The notes under the pieces are model-generated. The model was not told where the DNA came from. It did no database searches and worked only from the letters and a program-made list of their open reading frames with translations. From Planctomycetaceae bacterium (GTDB lineage: Bacteria; Planctomycetota; Planctomycetia; Planctomycetales; Planctomycetaceae): a stretch of 9,947 bases of DNA. Where the stretch lies: NCBI GenBank assembly GCA_020426085.1, contig JAGQQP010000109.1, positions 1-9,947 of the forward strand. Direction: 5' to 3'. Shown piece after piece: positions 1 through 7,251 of this stretch; the stretch's first letter is position 1, and the number at the start of each line of letters is the position of its first letter. A program made the position numbers and the translations under genes.

Positions 1-206
1 GTCAATGTCTCGATGATTCGAACCTCTCCAGATCCGGAAGCCAACTTCTGCAGTTTTCCTCTTATTTCGCCACCTTGCTTCAGTTTGATTAGATCACAAT
101 ATCCTGGATTCTGCAGACTCAGGATTAACGTCAGGAGCAAGGGGACAGAAAGAGCGAGTTTTGCAGCCTGGAAAAAATGCTCTGGAAACATGGTACCTGT
201 TTTCAT
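1..206 (-). CDS. Secreted protein of unknown function, N-terminal fragment (runs off left edge)
   Basis: Reading the minus strand from an ATG at 206-204 gives an open frame of 68 codons to the window edge. An in-frame stop at 227-225 bounds the start. The N-terminus is a clear Sec signal peptide: a short charged and polar start (MKTGTMFPEHFFQAAK), then a hydrophobic core (LALSVPLLLTLILSL), with cleavage plausible near GYC/D at about residue 37. The mature part begins DLIKLKQGGEIRGKLQ and continues KLASGSGEVRIIETL. Secreted planctomycete proteins often begin the mature chain with a similar lysine/glycine beta-strand segment, but I cannot name a family from 30 residues. A second in-frame ATG at 191-189 is an alternative start that keeps the signal peptide; neither has a good Shine-Dalgarno sequence. 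The gene is divergent from the beta-propeller gene. Function is unknown; that it is real coding sequence rests on the signal peptide and the absence of stops. Confidence 0.6.
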   Translation of the reverse strand, partial: MKTGTMFPEHFFQAAKLALSVPLLLTLILSLQNPGYCDLIKLKQGGEIRGKLQKLASGSGEVRIIETL

Positions 207-693
207 ACCCGTGGAAGTTTTGAGCTAGAAATGTATGAGAGACTCATCGCGTCAATCGTTTTGCAGTTAGATTTTACCATCTTCAGACATAGTGGGACAG
301 CATCTTTTTTCTAAAGTCCTTGAATATGAAATTCGTATTTGCGGATGAAACAAAATACAGAAAGGGATTCGAAGCTGTAGTAAATTGCTGGTTGGTACTT
401 CATTGAACCAGTGATTGTAGTGGGATGTACAGTTTTTCTAGTGGAAATTCTTCAAATGATTTCAGAACTATGCTGGATTCCCCTTTGGTGGAATGGGTAG
501 AATGGGATGTGTGAGTCAGGGCGGAGCAATTCGAATACTGCTTTACAAACGCTTTTTATAGACAGTTTTCGGTCAAAGTGAGTCTATATTGTAGACTTGA
601 GAAGAGCTACTTTGAGTTTGCAGTTATCGATGCAGGCCGATTTACCTGTTCTGAGAATGCCAGTCTTAAAATCATCTTGTAAAAGTTGGTCCT
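207..693. other. Divergent intergenic region, 487 bp
   Basis: No convincing gene is present on either strand: frames are short and lack family resemblance. It separates the minus-strand secreted protein from the plus-strand beta-propeller gene, so it should hold both promoters. On the minus strand a TTGACG box (250-255) has no good -10 at normal spacing. On the plus strand a TAGACA box (559-564) and a TATATT box (585-590) match consensus well but lie 20 bp apart, too far for a normal sigma70 promoter. A 17-nt palindrome covers the TATATT box and is listed separately. No T-rich terminator hairpin was seen. Confidence 0.5.
581..597. promoter_or_regulatory. Candidate operator palindrome upstream of the beta-propeller gene
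   Basis: AGTCTATATTGTAGACT is a perfect 6-bp inverted repeat (AGTCTA / TAGACT) around a 5-nt centre. It overlaps a -10-like TATATT (585-590) and lies about 97 bp before the ATG at 694. A third TAGAC half-site is at 559-563. Its size and position suit a dimeric repressor, but this is inference from one copy and chance occurrence is possible. Confidence 0.25.
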
Positions 694-1974
694 ATGTTTT
701 TGTGTAAAAAATTGACAGTTAGTTTATTGATGTTATTAGTAACAATCACCGGGAGTGATTCCCTGATGGCTCAACGTCTGAATGAGTCTTCGGTTGGTAT
801 CACGATTCCTACACAACGGCAGTTGGGACAATATGATCTCGAACGCGTCTGGTGGGGGCAGGCTACTGTTGATCCGCATCGGGACCGGATTGTGCATTTA
901 TCGATTGACGAAATCAATTTGTATGCATTATCTACGGCAGGTATCATTACCGCGTTTAACAATGAAACCGGTAAGAAACTGTGGGCGACTCAATTAGGGA
1001 GAGGAAATAATATCGGCTATGCGCCTGTCTCCAATTCTAAATATGTCTACATCACCGTGGGGACCAAGTTATATGCTATCGACAGGTTGAATGGCGAGAT
1101 TGACTGGCAGTTGCCATTGCCAGGTTCTGCATCAACGAGTCCCACGGTTGACGAAGATGCGATCTATGTAGGCACCCTGAGTGGCCGGATGTATGCATGG
1201 GATCTTAAAAAACTGAATGAATTAAGTAATGAGTCAAAACTCCCGGCATGGCGTGAAAGTGCAATCCGCTGGACCTTTCAGACAGGGGATACCATCAACA
1301 CTCCACCACTGGTCACAAACCGGACTTTATTGTTCGCCAGCCACGATGGTTCACTCTATTCGGTAACACTTCAGGACCGGCAGTTGGCTTTTCAGTTTGA
1401 AACAGATGCTCCCATTTCTGCCAGTCTTGCTGAAGAAGGGAAGAGTCTTTTCCTCGCTTCTGAGGATCAGAATCTCTATTGTCTGAATATCTTGAATGGA
1501 ATTGTACGCTGGCGAATTCGAACCTCGTTTCCATTAGTCTATCCAGTTTCTGTTCTGGACAACGAAGTTTATCTTTCTTCGAAGAAAAATGGTCTGTTTC
1601 AACTCTCAGCTCAAAGCGGACTGGAGCAGTGGTGGCAGCCACTGGGTTCTCGTTTTATTTCGCTGTCACCGACTCGTGTTTATGCGACAGATGAGCTGGG
1701 GAATCTACTGGTGCTTTCCCGCACGGATGGTGCGATACTTTCTGCTGTACCTCTTCGTAAATATCAGGTCAAGCTGATGAACGAACAGACGGATCGAATT
1801 TTCTGTGCTTCAGAATCGGGTATTATTCTATGTCTGAAACAGAAGGACCTTCCATTTCCGATCCGCTTCAAAAATCAGGATAAGTATCCGATTCTTCCTG
1901 AGATTTCGCCAGAACCAGCAGCAAACGAAGATCAGCCAGAAACTTCAGCTGACGATGAAAATACCGATAATTAA
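694..1974 (+). CDS. Secreted PQQ-like beta-propeller repeat protein (BamB-like fold)
   Basis: This 426-residue protein has a signal peptide (charged MFLCKK, hydrophobic core to about residue 20, probable cleavage after SLMA at 26). The body is built of repeated propeller blades of the pattern L-Y-A-hydrophobic-D-x-x-x-G-x-x-x-W. Clear copies start near residues 85 (ITAFNNETGKKLW), 126 (LYAIDRLNGEIDW), 166, 221, 261 (LYCLNILNGIVRW), 301, 338 and 378, so seven or eight blades. The last 25 residues or so are an acidic, low-complexity tail (about 402-426). Such propellers act in the periplasm as protein-interaction scaffolds, as in BamB, or as the PQQ-binding domain of quinoprotein dehydrogenases. 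I see no dehydrogenase catalytic features or extra domains, so a scaffold role is more likely. The ATG has no clear Shine-Dalgarno but is the start that gives the signal peptide. The next gene, purH, is 203 bp downstream and functionally unrelated. The exact role is unknown. Confidence 0.85.
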   Translation: MFLCKKLTVSLLMLLVTITGSDSLMAQRLNESSVGITIPTQRQLGQYDLERVWWGQATVDPHRDRIVHLSIDEINLYALSTAGIITAFNNETGKKLWATQLGRGNNIGYAPVSNSKYVYITVGTKLYAIDRLNGEIDWQLPLPGSASTSPTVDEDAIYVGTLSGRMYAWDLKKLNELSNESKLPAWRESAIRWTFQTGDTINTPPLVTNRTLLFASHDGSLYSVTLQDRQLAFQFETDAPISASLAEEGKSLFLASEDQNLYCLNILNGIVRWRIRTSFPLVYPVSVLDNEVYLSSKKNGLFQLSAQSGLEQWWQPLGSRFISLSPTRVYATDELGNLLVLSRTDGAILSAVPLRKYQVKLMNEQTDRIFCASESGIILCLKQKDLPFPIRFKNQDKYPILPEISPEPAANEDQPETSADDENTDN

Positions 1975-2177
1975 GTCAGTTTTATCAGCTGCTTTCTTTC
2001 CTCAGGCCTCATTTGTTTTCTGATCACATACTGGCTAAACTGAGTCCGTGTTGTGCATGGAACGACTTCGGTGGTGATCTGCTACTGGAAGTCTGTTTAT
2101 ATCAGGCACAGGGGAATTCTTTAACGACAGGCGGACATTGTCCCTTCTGTATTCTCAGGTGATTGTCTAAGAAACAA

Positions 2178-3761
2178 ATGAGTAATTCACATCCACGTCG
2201 CGCATTAGTTAGTGTCAGTAATAAAACAGGTCTAGGTGAATTTATAAATGGTCTGGCCGAGTTGGGCTTTGAATTTATCTCGACCGGTGGTACTCGTCGC
2301 TATCTGGAAGAGCAGGGCGTGAAGGTCATCGATATTTCTGAATATACGGGTTTCCCTGAGATCATGGATGGTCGTGTCAAGACACTGCATCCTAAGGTTC
2401 ATGGAGCGATTCTGGGACGTCCCGATCTGGCCAGTGATGCTGCCTCAATTCAGGAATTTGGGATCGTACCATTTGAACTGGTTGTCTGTAACCTCTACCC
2501 GTTTGAAGCAACGATTGCCAAACCAGATGTAACTCTGGCAGAAGCGATCGAACAAATCGATATCGGTGGCCCCAGTATGGTCAGGTCAGCCGCCAAGAAC
2601 CATGCTTATGTCGGTATTGTCACCGGCCAGGCACAATATGGGCAGGTGCTGGAGGCGCTGAAGACGGGGCCACTGACTCCGGAGTTTCGCCTGAAACTAT
2701 CTGCTGCTGCATTTGAGATGACAGCACGCTATGATCGCGCTGTCGCTAACTATATGGCTTCAGTTCTGCCGTCTGAGGAAAGCACACAGAGTCGGTTTCC
2801 AGAACAGGTCAGCATCAATCTGGTAAAACGGGATCAACTGCGTTACGGTGAAAATCCGCACCAGGGAGCTGCATTTTATGTTGAACAGAATCCTCCCGCA
2901 GCCAGCGTTGCCCAGGCGGAGCAGTTGAACGGTAAAGAGCTCTCTTACAACAACTTTCTGGATCTGGATGCAGCTCTGCAGATTGCCAGTGATTTTGACA
3001 AACCTGCTGCAGTGGTGATCAAGCATACTAACCCTTGTGGATGTGCGACGGCAGACACACTGGTAGAAGCATTCGAGAAAGCGTATGCCGGCGACCCTGT
3101 CAGTGCGTTTGGATCCATTCTGAGTTTCAATCAGACCGTTGATCAGGCGACGGCTGAAAAACTGTGTGAACCAAATCGGTTTATTGAAGCGATTATTGCA
3201 CCGGATTATGAACCGGCTGCATTCGAATTGCTGACCACAAAGCCAAAGTGGAAAAAGAATGTGCGACTCATGAAATGTCCCATGATGCAACAACCGGCAG
3301 AACCCAGCCTCGACTACCGACGGGTTTCTGGTGGTCTGCTTGTGCAGGAGAAAGATGAACTGCGAGATGACAAAGCTGACTGGAAAGTTGTGACAGAACG
3401 TGAACCCACGCCTGAAGAGTTAAGCAGTTTGAGTTTCGGCTGGGTGGTCTGTCGACACGTCAAATCAAACGCCATTGTCCTGGCCAAAGATGAAATGCTT
3501 CTGGGCGCCGGTGCTGGTCAGATGAGTCGCCTTGATTCATCCTATATCGCTGCCTACAAAGCAGGTGACCGCAGCCAGGGCTCTATTGTTGCTTCTGATG
3601 CGTTCTTCCCGTTCCGCGACGGTGTTGATGAAGCGGCCAAGGCGGGAGTGACTGCCATTATTCAACCGGGTGGTTCGGTCCGCGATGAAGAAGTGATTGC
3701 CGCCTGCAATGAGCACAACATTGCTATGATCTTCACCGGACGCCGCCATTTCAAACATTAA
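2178..3761 (+). CDS. purH: Bifunctional AICAR transformylase / IMP cyclohydrolase
   Basis: PurH catalyses the last two steps of de novo purine synthesis in the cytoplasm: AICAR plus 10-formyl-THF gives FAICAR, which is then cyclised to IMP. From the ATG at 2178 the protein has 527 residues, close to the roughly 530 usual for the family, and it aligns end to end. The N-terminal MGS-like cyclohydrolase domain (about 1-150) shows RRALVSVSNKTGL, FISTGGT, YTGFPEIMDGRVKTLHPKVHG, NLYPFE and IDIGGPSMVRSAAKN. The C-terminal AICAR transformylase domain shows RYGENPHQ, SYNN, VIKHTNPCG (the catalytic Lys-His pair), DPVSAFG, VKSNAIV, GAGAGQMSR, SDAFFPFRDG and IIQPGGSVRDEEVI, ending in RHFKH. An in-frame TTG at 2163 would add five residues, but AGGTGA directly abuts it, leaving no spacing, so ATG 2178 is preferred. 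It probably forms its own unit, with a terminator at 3808-3852. Confidence 0.97.
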   Translation: MSNSHPRRALVSVSNKTGLGEFINGLAELGFEFISTGGTRRYLEEQGVKVIDISEYTGFPEIMDGRVKTLHPKVHGAILGRPDLASDAASIQEFGIVPFELVVCNLYPFEATIAKPDVTLAEAIEQIDIGGPSMVRSAAKNHAYVGIVTGQAQYGQVLEALKTGPLTPEFRLKLSAAAFEMTARYDRAVANYMASVLPSEESTQSRFPEQVSINLVKRDQLRYGENPHQGAAFYVEQNPPAASVAQAEQLNGKELSYNNFLDLDAALQIASDFDKPAAVVIKHTNPCGCATADTLVEAFEKAYAGDPVSAFGSILSFNQTVDQATAEKLCEPNRFIEAIIAPDYEPAAFELLTTKPKWKKNVRLMKCPMMQQPAEPSLDYRRVSGGLLVQEKDELRDDKADWKVVTEREPTPEELSSLSFGWVVCRHVKSNAIVLAKDEMLLGAGAGQMSRLDSSYIAAYKAGDRSQGSIVASDAFFPFRDGVDEAAKAGVTAIIQPGGSVRDEEVIAACNEHNIAMIFTGRRHFKH

Positions 3762-3807
3762 ATATGACTGAGCAGCACTGCGAAAGCAGTTCGAACATAT
3801 AATCTCC

Positions 3808-3852
3808 CGTTGTGTGGAAGATACTCGATCGTTCACACAGCGTTTTTATTTT
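3808..3852 (+). terminator. Rho-independent terminator of purH
   Basis: CGTTGTGTG (3808-3816) pairs with CACACAGCG (3834-3842) over 9 bp with one G:T wobble. The loop is 17 nt and can form a small GAT/ATC inner stem. The tract TTTTTATTTT (3843-3852) follows at once. The hairpin begins 46 nt after the purH stop. The T-tract overlaps the last codons of the convergent sulfatase gene, so the two genes meet at this element. Read on the minus strand, the hairpin is not followed by a T-run, so it should act on purH only. Confidence 0.7.
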
Positions 3853-5441
3853 GCATTGACTCGCTTGGCCCAGGCGTCAAAACGCTGTGCCAGCTTCTTA
3901 ACCTGTTCGGGATGCTGGTCAGCCACATCTGTCGTTTCGGTTCCATCTATATCCAGGTTATATAACTGCCACACCGTCGGCTTTTTACGGGGGCGAATAG
4001 CTTTCCAGTGGCCACTCAGGATGACCTGATGGCGGGGAAGGTTCCAGCAAAGTTCCGCGTTGGGGCTCCGCAGTTTGCCCTGGAAAACCGGGAGCAGACT
4101 CTTGCCTTCGACTGGCAGAGGGTGACGCCCTTTGAATTCACGGGGATAATCTGCCTGTGCGATCTCCAGAAAGGTAGGCATGAAATCGATCACGTGTCCC
4201 GGTTGACGTGTAATCACACCTCCCTGTTGAATCACAGCAGGCCAGCGAACAACCAGAGGTGTCCGAATACCACCTTCATATCCTTCCAGCTTGGTTCCAC
4301 GGAACGGGGTGTTACTGATCGTCGCCCAGGCCAGACCATAGGCGGCAAAAGTATCTGGTGGACCTGGGAGATGATCAGGACCACTTCCGGGTTTAATCAT
4401 CACGCCGTCCCGTCTCCAGTTACGGTTCGGAGTCTTCTCGCTGAAACCAAAGCCACTTTTACTGGGAGAGAGCCCCCCGTCTGGCGCTGCGCCATTGTCG
4501 GAGAGAAAGATCACCAGCGTGTTGTCATCCGCATCAGCAGCCTTCAGTGTCTGCAGTAACTGCCCCAGTCCCTGGTCGATCGACTTGACCTGGGCGGCGT
4601 AGACGGCCATTCGCTCTGCCTGCCAGCGTTGATGCTGTTCCTGCTTCCAGTTGTGAATGCTTGCGGCTCGTGGTGCCAGTTGCCATTCTTCCGGGATCAG
4701 TCCAGTCTGTCGCTGATTTCGAAAACGCTCTGCTCGAATCTGATCCCAGCCCTGTTCCAGATACTGTTTACGGTAGCGGGCGATTTCCTGTTCACGGGCA
4801 TGCAGCGGCCAGTGGGGAGCGATATGAGCCACATACAGCAGGAACGGCTGTTGGCTGGTAAGGCCTTCCTTAAGAAACTGCACCGCATGCTCATTGAAAG
4901 CATCGGTGAGGTAGAAGTCTTCAGGGAGTTCGATTCGCTGCCGATCCAGAAAAAAAGGATTCTGGTCGACCTCATGATAATAGCTGATTTTTGCCTGGCA
5001 CATTGGGCCGTAGAAACGGTCAAATCCACGGTCAAGAGCCGAGTCTCGTCCCTGCCACTTCCCGACCATCATCGTGCGATAGCCGGCCTGTTGAAGGATT
5101 TCACCGAAAGTCATACAGACGTCAAAGTTCTTGGGCTCGTTCCAGCGGTCTCCACGATGCCCGGTCTGCTGACAATACAGTCCCGTCAGTAATGAGGCTC
5201 GTGTCGGGCCACAGATCGCATTGTTATAGAACTGGGTAAAACGCATCCCATCCCGGGACAGTGAATCTATATGCGGTGTCTCAATTTCACCTCCGTAGCA
5301 GCCAATATCCGACCAACCCAGATCGTCGGCCATGACCAGGATAATGTTGGGGCGTTGGACTGGAGCATCTCCCCACAGTAGCGGGCATGAGCAAAAGACA
5401 AGCAGGAACAGCAGGCAGGGGCGTAAAATCAGATGGTGCAT
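3846..5441 (-). CDS. Secreted formylglycine-dependent sulfatase (arylsulfatase family S1)
   Basis: The protein hydrolyses sulfate esters, probably on polysaccharides, after export. From the ATG at 5441 it has 531 residues: a signal peptide (MHHLILRPCLLFLLVFCSCPLLWG), then RPNIILVMADDLGWSDIGCYG with metal-binding Asp39/Asp40, and CGPTRASLLTG with Cys77 in the C-x-P-x-R site that is converted to formylglycine. APHWPLHA (His210), SDNG (Asp315/Asn316) and FRGTK-EGGIRTP (Lys384) supply the other usual active-site residues. PGPPDTFAAYGLAWATISNTPFR resembles planctomycete and Bacteroidetes arylsulfatases. Oddly, the usual GKWH motif reads GKWQG (Gln130; CAG codon), replacing a His that normally contacts the active site, so activity or specificity may be altered. 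A frame starting 81 bp upstream (5522) is open, but a promoter at 5506-5535 overlaps it, so the shorter start is chosen. No anaerobic or FGE-type maturase gene lies nearby. The natural substrate cannot be told from sequence. Confidence 0.93.
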   Translation of the reverse strand: MHHLILRPCLLFLLVFCSCPLLWGDAPVQRPNIILVMADDLGWSDIGCYGGEIETPHIDSLSRDGMRFTQFYNNAICGPTRASLLTGLYCQQTGHRGDRWNEPKNFDVCMTFGEILQQAGYRTMMVGKWQGRDSALDRGFDRFYGPMCQAKISYYHEVDQNPFFLDRQRIELPEDFYLTDAFNEHAVQFLKEGLTSQQPFLLYVAHIAPHWPLHAREQEIARYRKQYLEQGWDQIRAERFRNQRQTGLIPEEWQLAPRAASIHNWKQEQHQRWQAERMAVYAAQVKSIDQGLGQLLQTLKAADADDNTLVIFLSDNGAAPDGGLSPSKSGFGFSEKTPNRNWRRDGVMIKPGSGPDHLPGPPDTFAAYGLAWATISNTPFRGTKLEGYEGGIRTPLVVRWPAVIQQGGVITRQPGHVIDFMPTFLEIAQADYPREFKGRHPLPVEGKSLLPVFQGKLRSPNAELCWNLPRHQVILSGHWKAIRPRKKPTVWQLYNLDIDGTETTDVADQHPEQVKKLAQRFDAWAKRVNAK

Positions 5442-5505
5442 TGTGTACTTAATTTTCCTCAAAGACGAAGAAAGTCGATCAATTCCAGGGACTGGCCATG
5501 AATTG

Positions 5506-5535
5506 ATCTTACCATTTCGCACTTGTGAGAGTCAA
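5506..5535 (-). promoter_or_regulatory. Sigma70-like promoter of the sulfatase gene
   Basis: On the minus strand, TTGACT (5535-5530; 5 of 6 to consensus) and TAAGAT (5511-5506; 4 of 6) are 18 bp apart. Transcription would begin near 5499, giving a leader of about 58 nt before the ATG at 5441. This placement excludes the longer frame starting at 5522. A GAGG at about 5459-5456 is too far from the ATG (about 15 nt) to be a good ribosome site. Confidence 0.55.
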
Positions 5536-5586
5536 TTTTTTCAGGCAGCAGGAAAAGAAATCACTGTCCGGTATTGAGACCAGCGC

Positions 5587-5627
5587 AATAAAATAAGAGA
5601 GCCTTCCTGAATCAGAAAGGCTCTCTT
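5587..5627 (-). terminator. Rho-independent terminator of the outer-membrane protein gene
   Basis: An 11-bp perfect stem, AAGAGAGCCTT (5595-5605) with AAGGCTCTCTT (5617-5627), is capped by a loop that adds a CTG/CAG mini-stem. Read on the minus strand it is followed by a T-rich tail, ATTTTATT (5594-5587). It lies 60 nt past the stop of the barrel gene. On the plus strand no T-run follows, so it is directional. It insulates the barrel gene from the sulfatase promoter just downstream. Confidence 0.88.
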
Positions 5628-5639
5628 GGAGGTATCAGA

Positions 5640-5661
5640 ATCATTCAACTTATGGAATGAT
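5640..5661 (-). other. Second 3'UTR hairpin of the outer-membrane protein gene
   Basis: ATCATTC (5640-5646) and GAATGAT (5655-5661) form a perfect 7-bp stem with an 8-nt loop, between the barrel gene's stop codon and its terminator. No T-tract follows, so it is not a terminator. Stacked 3'UTR hairpins can slow exonucleolytic decay of abundant mRNAs; that role is inferred. Confidence 0.45.
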
Positions 5662-5687
5662 CTATTATGTGAGAGTAATCACAAATC

Positions 5688-7133
5688 CTAGAAGACAAGG
5701 ATTACGTCGGTACCGACAGTGAACTGGCTGTCTTTGGTGGCACCGCTCTTGGTTGTCCAGGGATCAGACCCGTCAGCCCAGTCCCAGCGAACTTCCGGAC
5801 GAACCTGGATGCAGGAGTTGATTTTGTGGTTCAAACCTGCAGTGATTTCGTAGTAGTTCGTACCAGCAGCTGGTACTGGGAAAGAAGCATTGTGGTTACG
5901 CCAGTATTCAACTCGCAGACCAGCGCGAGTCGTATCGCAGAGGTCGTAGAACAGGTACTGGTTAATGCCGTAGGCTTCACCATCTACGCCAGCAGCATTG
6001 GCATCACCGTTCTGTAAGAACATGTGGTCATGCTGGAAAACGTAAGACAGTTTATCAGTCAGTTTCTGCTGAGCAACGATGCTGTACATGGTCAGATTGG
6101 AAGTACCGCCGAAAGCATCGTTTTCACCACCAGATGTAAGAGCAAATGTCACTGCAGTGTCTTCGCTATCGCTTGTCCAGCCGATAGAACCCAGGAAGCT
6201 CCACTCATTGTTCTGATTTTCGAAATCATCCCAACCTGTGGTGATACCACCGGTCAGCGAGATGTTGTCGCTCAGATCAGTACTGGCCAGAACACCTGTG
6301 TGGGTGAAGGGCTCATCGTACTGCATTGTGTAAGCGTGTGAGTAGAAGAAGTTTCCAGTAGCAGGAACAACTTCATATCCAATCAGTGTATAGAAGTGAC
6401 CAGCATTGACGGTCACACCGTTACCGATGGGAGCGTAGAATGATGCATACAACTGTGGCATTGCCAGACCAATCTGGTTGGCAGTTGCATTGTTGTTGTC
6501 TGACCAGGTACCATCAAAGTTGGGAGTATTGTTCGGACCACCGAATACAGCTGTATCAGCAGCATCGGAACCAACAACCAGGTCAACACGACCACCCCAG
6601 CCGAAGCAATCTTCATTGGCAGCAGCGTCTTTTTCCAGAACGAAGTACAGCTGGTTCAACATGAACTGGCTGTCAGCCTGGTTGAATCCAACACCGGGAG
6701 TGTTCAAGTCGTTGGCAGGACGGTTACCATTGAAGGTAATACCGAATTCCAGCCAGCCACTCAATTTCCAACCGTTGTCTTCGAGGAAGTTACCACAGCC
6801 ATCGCAGTCGTCGAACAGACGAGTCAGGCGGCCGCTGCAGCAGTCTTCATCATCGCTTGACTCTTCGCCGCAGCAGGTATCAGGATTGGTGCAGGTAGGA
6901 GCACAAGTCTTAGGTGCACAGCACTCTGCTGTTAACCGTTCGAGTTCTGCAGCTAACTTTGTACCAGCTTCCTCATACACTTTCGTGCAGCAGGCATTGG
7001 GTTGATCTGGTGTGCACGAAGGGGCACAACCAGCATCACCACCAAATGCAGGTGATACAGCCATGAGACCCAGCCCACTTAAGAGGAGCCCAGTCAGTCT
7101 GGCTTTTCTTTTCAGTTCATTCAGTTTTCGCAT
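5688..7133 (-). CDS. BBP2-family outer-membrane beta-barrel protein with cysteine-rich N-terminal head
   Basis: This 481-residue protein has a signal peptide (MRKLNELKRKARLTGLLLSGLGLMAVSPAFG, cleavage about residue 31-32). Residues about 33-115 are a head with 14 cysteines, many paired (CC at 48-49, 71-72, 87-88 and 98-99), a short helical stretch (51-70) and an acidic run (ESSDDED). From about residue 121 comes a long beta-rich domain of alternating aromatic and polar strands (GWKLSGWLEFGITFNG, QLYFVLEKD, GRVDLVVGSDA, GYEVVPA, YYEITAGLNHKI), ending DVILVF. The C-terminal Phe is the classic signal for BAM-dependent insertion. The pattern matches the BBP2 (OmpL-like porin-2) family common in planctomycetes, so a channel or structural outer-membrane role is likely; the substrate is unknown. 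An AGGAG (7145-7141 on the minus strand) sits 7 nt before the ATG, the best ribosome site in the window. With the strong terminator this suggests high expression. It is a single-gene unit. Confidence 0.88.
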   Translation of the reverse strand: MRKLNELKRKARLTGLLLSGLGLMAVSPAFGGDAGCAPSCTPDQPNACCTKVYEEAGTKLAAELERLTAECCAPKTCAPTCTNPDTCCGEESSDDEDCCSGRLTRLFDDCDGCGNFLEDNGWKLSGWLEFGITFNGNRPANDLNTPGVGFNQADSQFMLNQLYFVLEKDAAANEDCFGWGGRVDLVVGSDAADTAVFGGPNNTPNFDGTWSDNNNATANQIGLAMPQLYASFYAPIGNGVTVNAGHFYTLIGYEVVPATGNFFYSHAYTMQYDEPFTHTGVLASTDLSDNISLTGGITTGWDDFENQNNEWSFLGSIGWTSDSEDTAVTFALTSGGENDAFGGTSNLTMYSIVAQQKLTDKLSYVFQHDHMFLQNGDANAAGVDGEAYGINQYLFYDLCDTTRAGLRVEYWRNHNASFPVPAAGTNYYEITAGLNHKINSCIQVRPEVRWDWADGSDPWTTKSGATKDSQFTVGTDVILVF

Positions 7134-7251
7134 ATTTTAACTCCTGAGTACACGCTAAAGGTGCTTGGTCTCCATACCGTCAGAAGGGAGGCGTATATGC
7201 TTTCCAAAACATTGAATTGGTAGAAGCCATACTGACGGTCTAATCAAAATC

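Noticed and set aside
13..228. 71-codon plus-strand open frame
   Set aside because: It is antisense to the signal-peptide-bearing frame on the minus strand, has no recognisable features and no ribosome site.
235..247. ATGAG-AGA-CTCAT palindrome near the left-edge gene
   Set aside because: It is short, and the associated TTGACG box lacks a well-spaced -10, so I could not support a promoter or operator here.
490..507. Imperfect GAATGGG direct repeat
   Set aside because: Two 7-nt copies 9 bp apart are too little to call a repeat element.
2133..2143. GGACA-T-TGTCC palindrome before purH
   Set aside because: An 11-nt palindrome is expected by chance at this scale, there is no second copy and no known purine operator match.
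2760..3293. 177-codon minus-strand frame inside purH
   Set aside because: purH is conserved end to end across this stretch; the antisense frame has a random-looking composition and no family match.
3777..3790. ACTGC-GAAA-GCAGT hairpin after purH
   Set aside because: The 5-bp stem is not followed by a T-run; the real terminator is the longer hairpin just downstream.
4008..5192. Plus-strand frames of 183 and 187 codons opposite the sulfatase
   Set aside because: They are antisense to conserved sulfatase motifs and show no domain pattern or start signals.
6478..7005. 175-codon plus-strand frame opposite the barrel gene
   Set aside because: It is a Ser/Gln-rich shadow of the minus-strand gene's repetitive codons, with no independent evidence.
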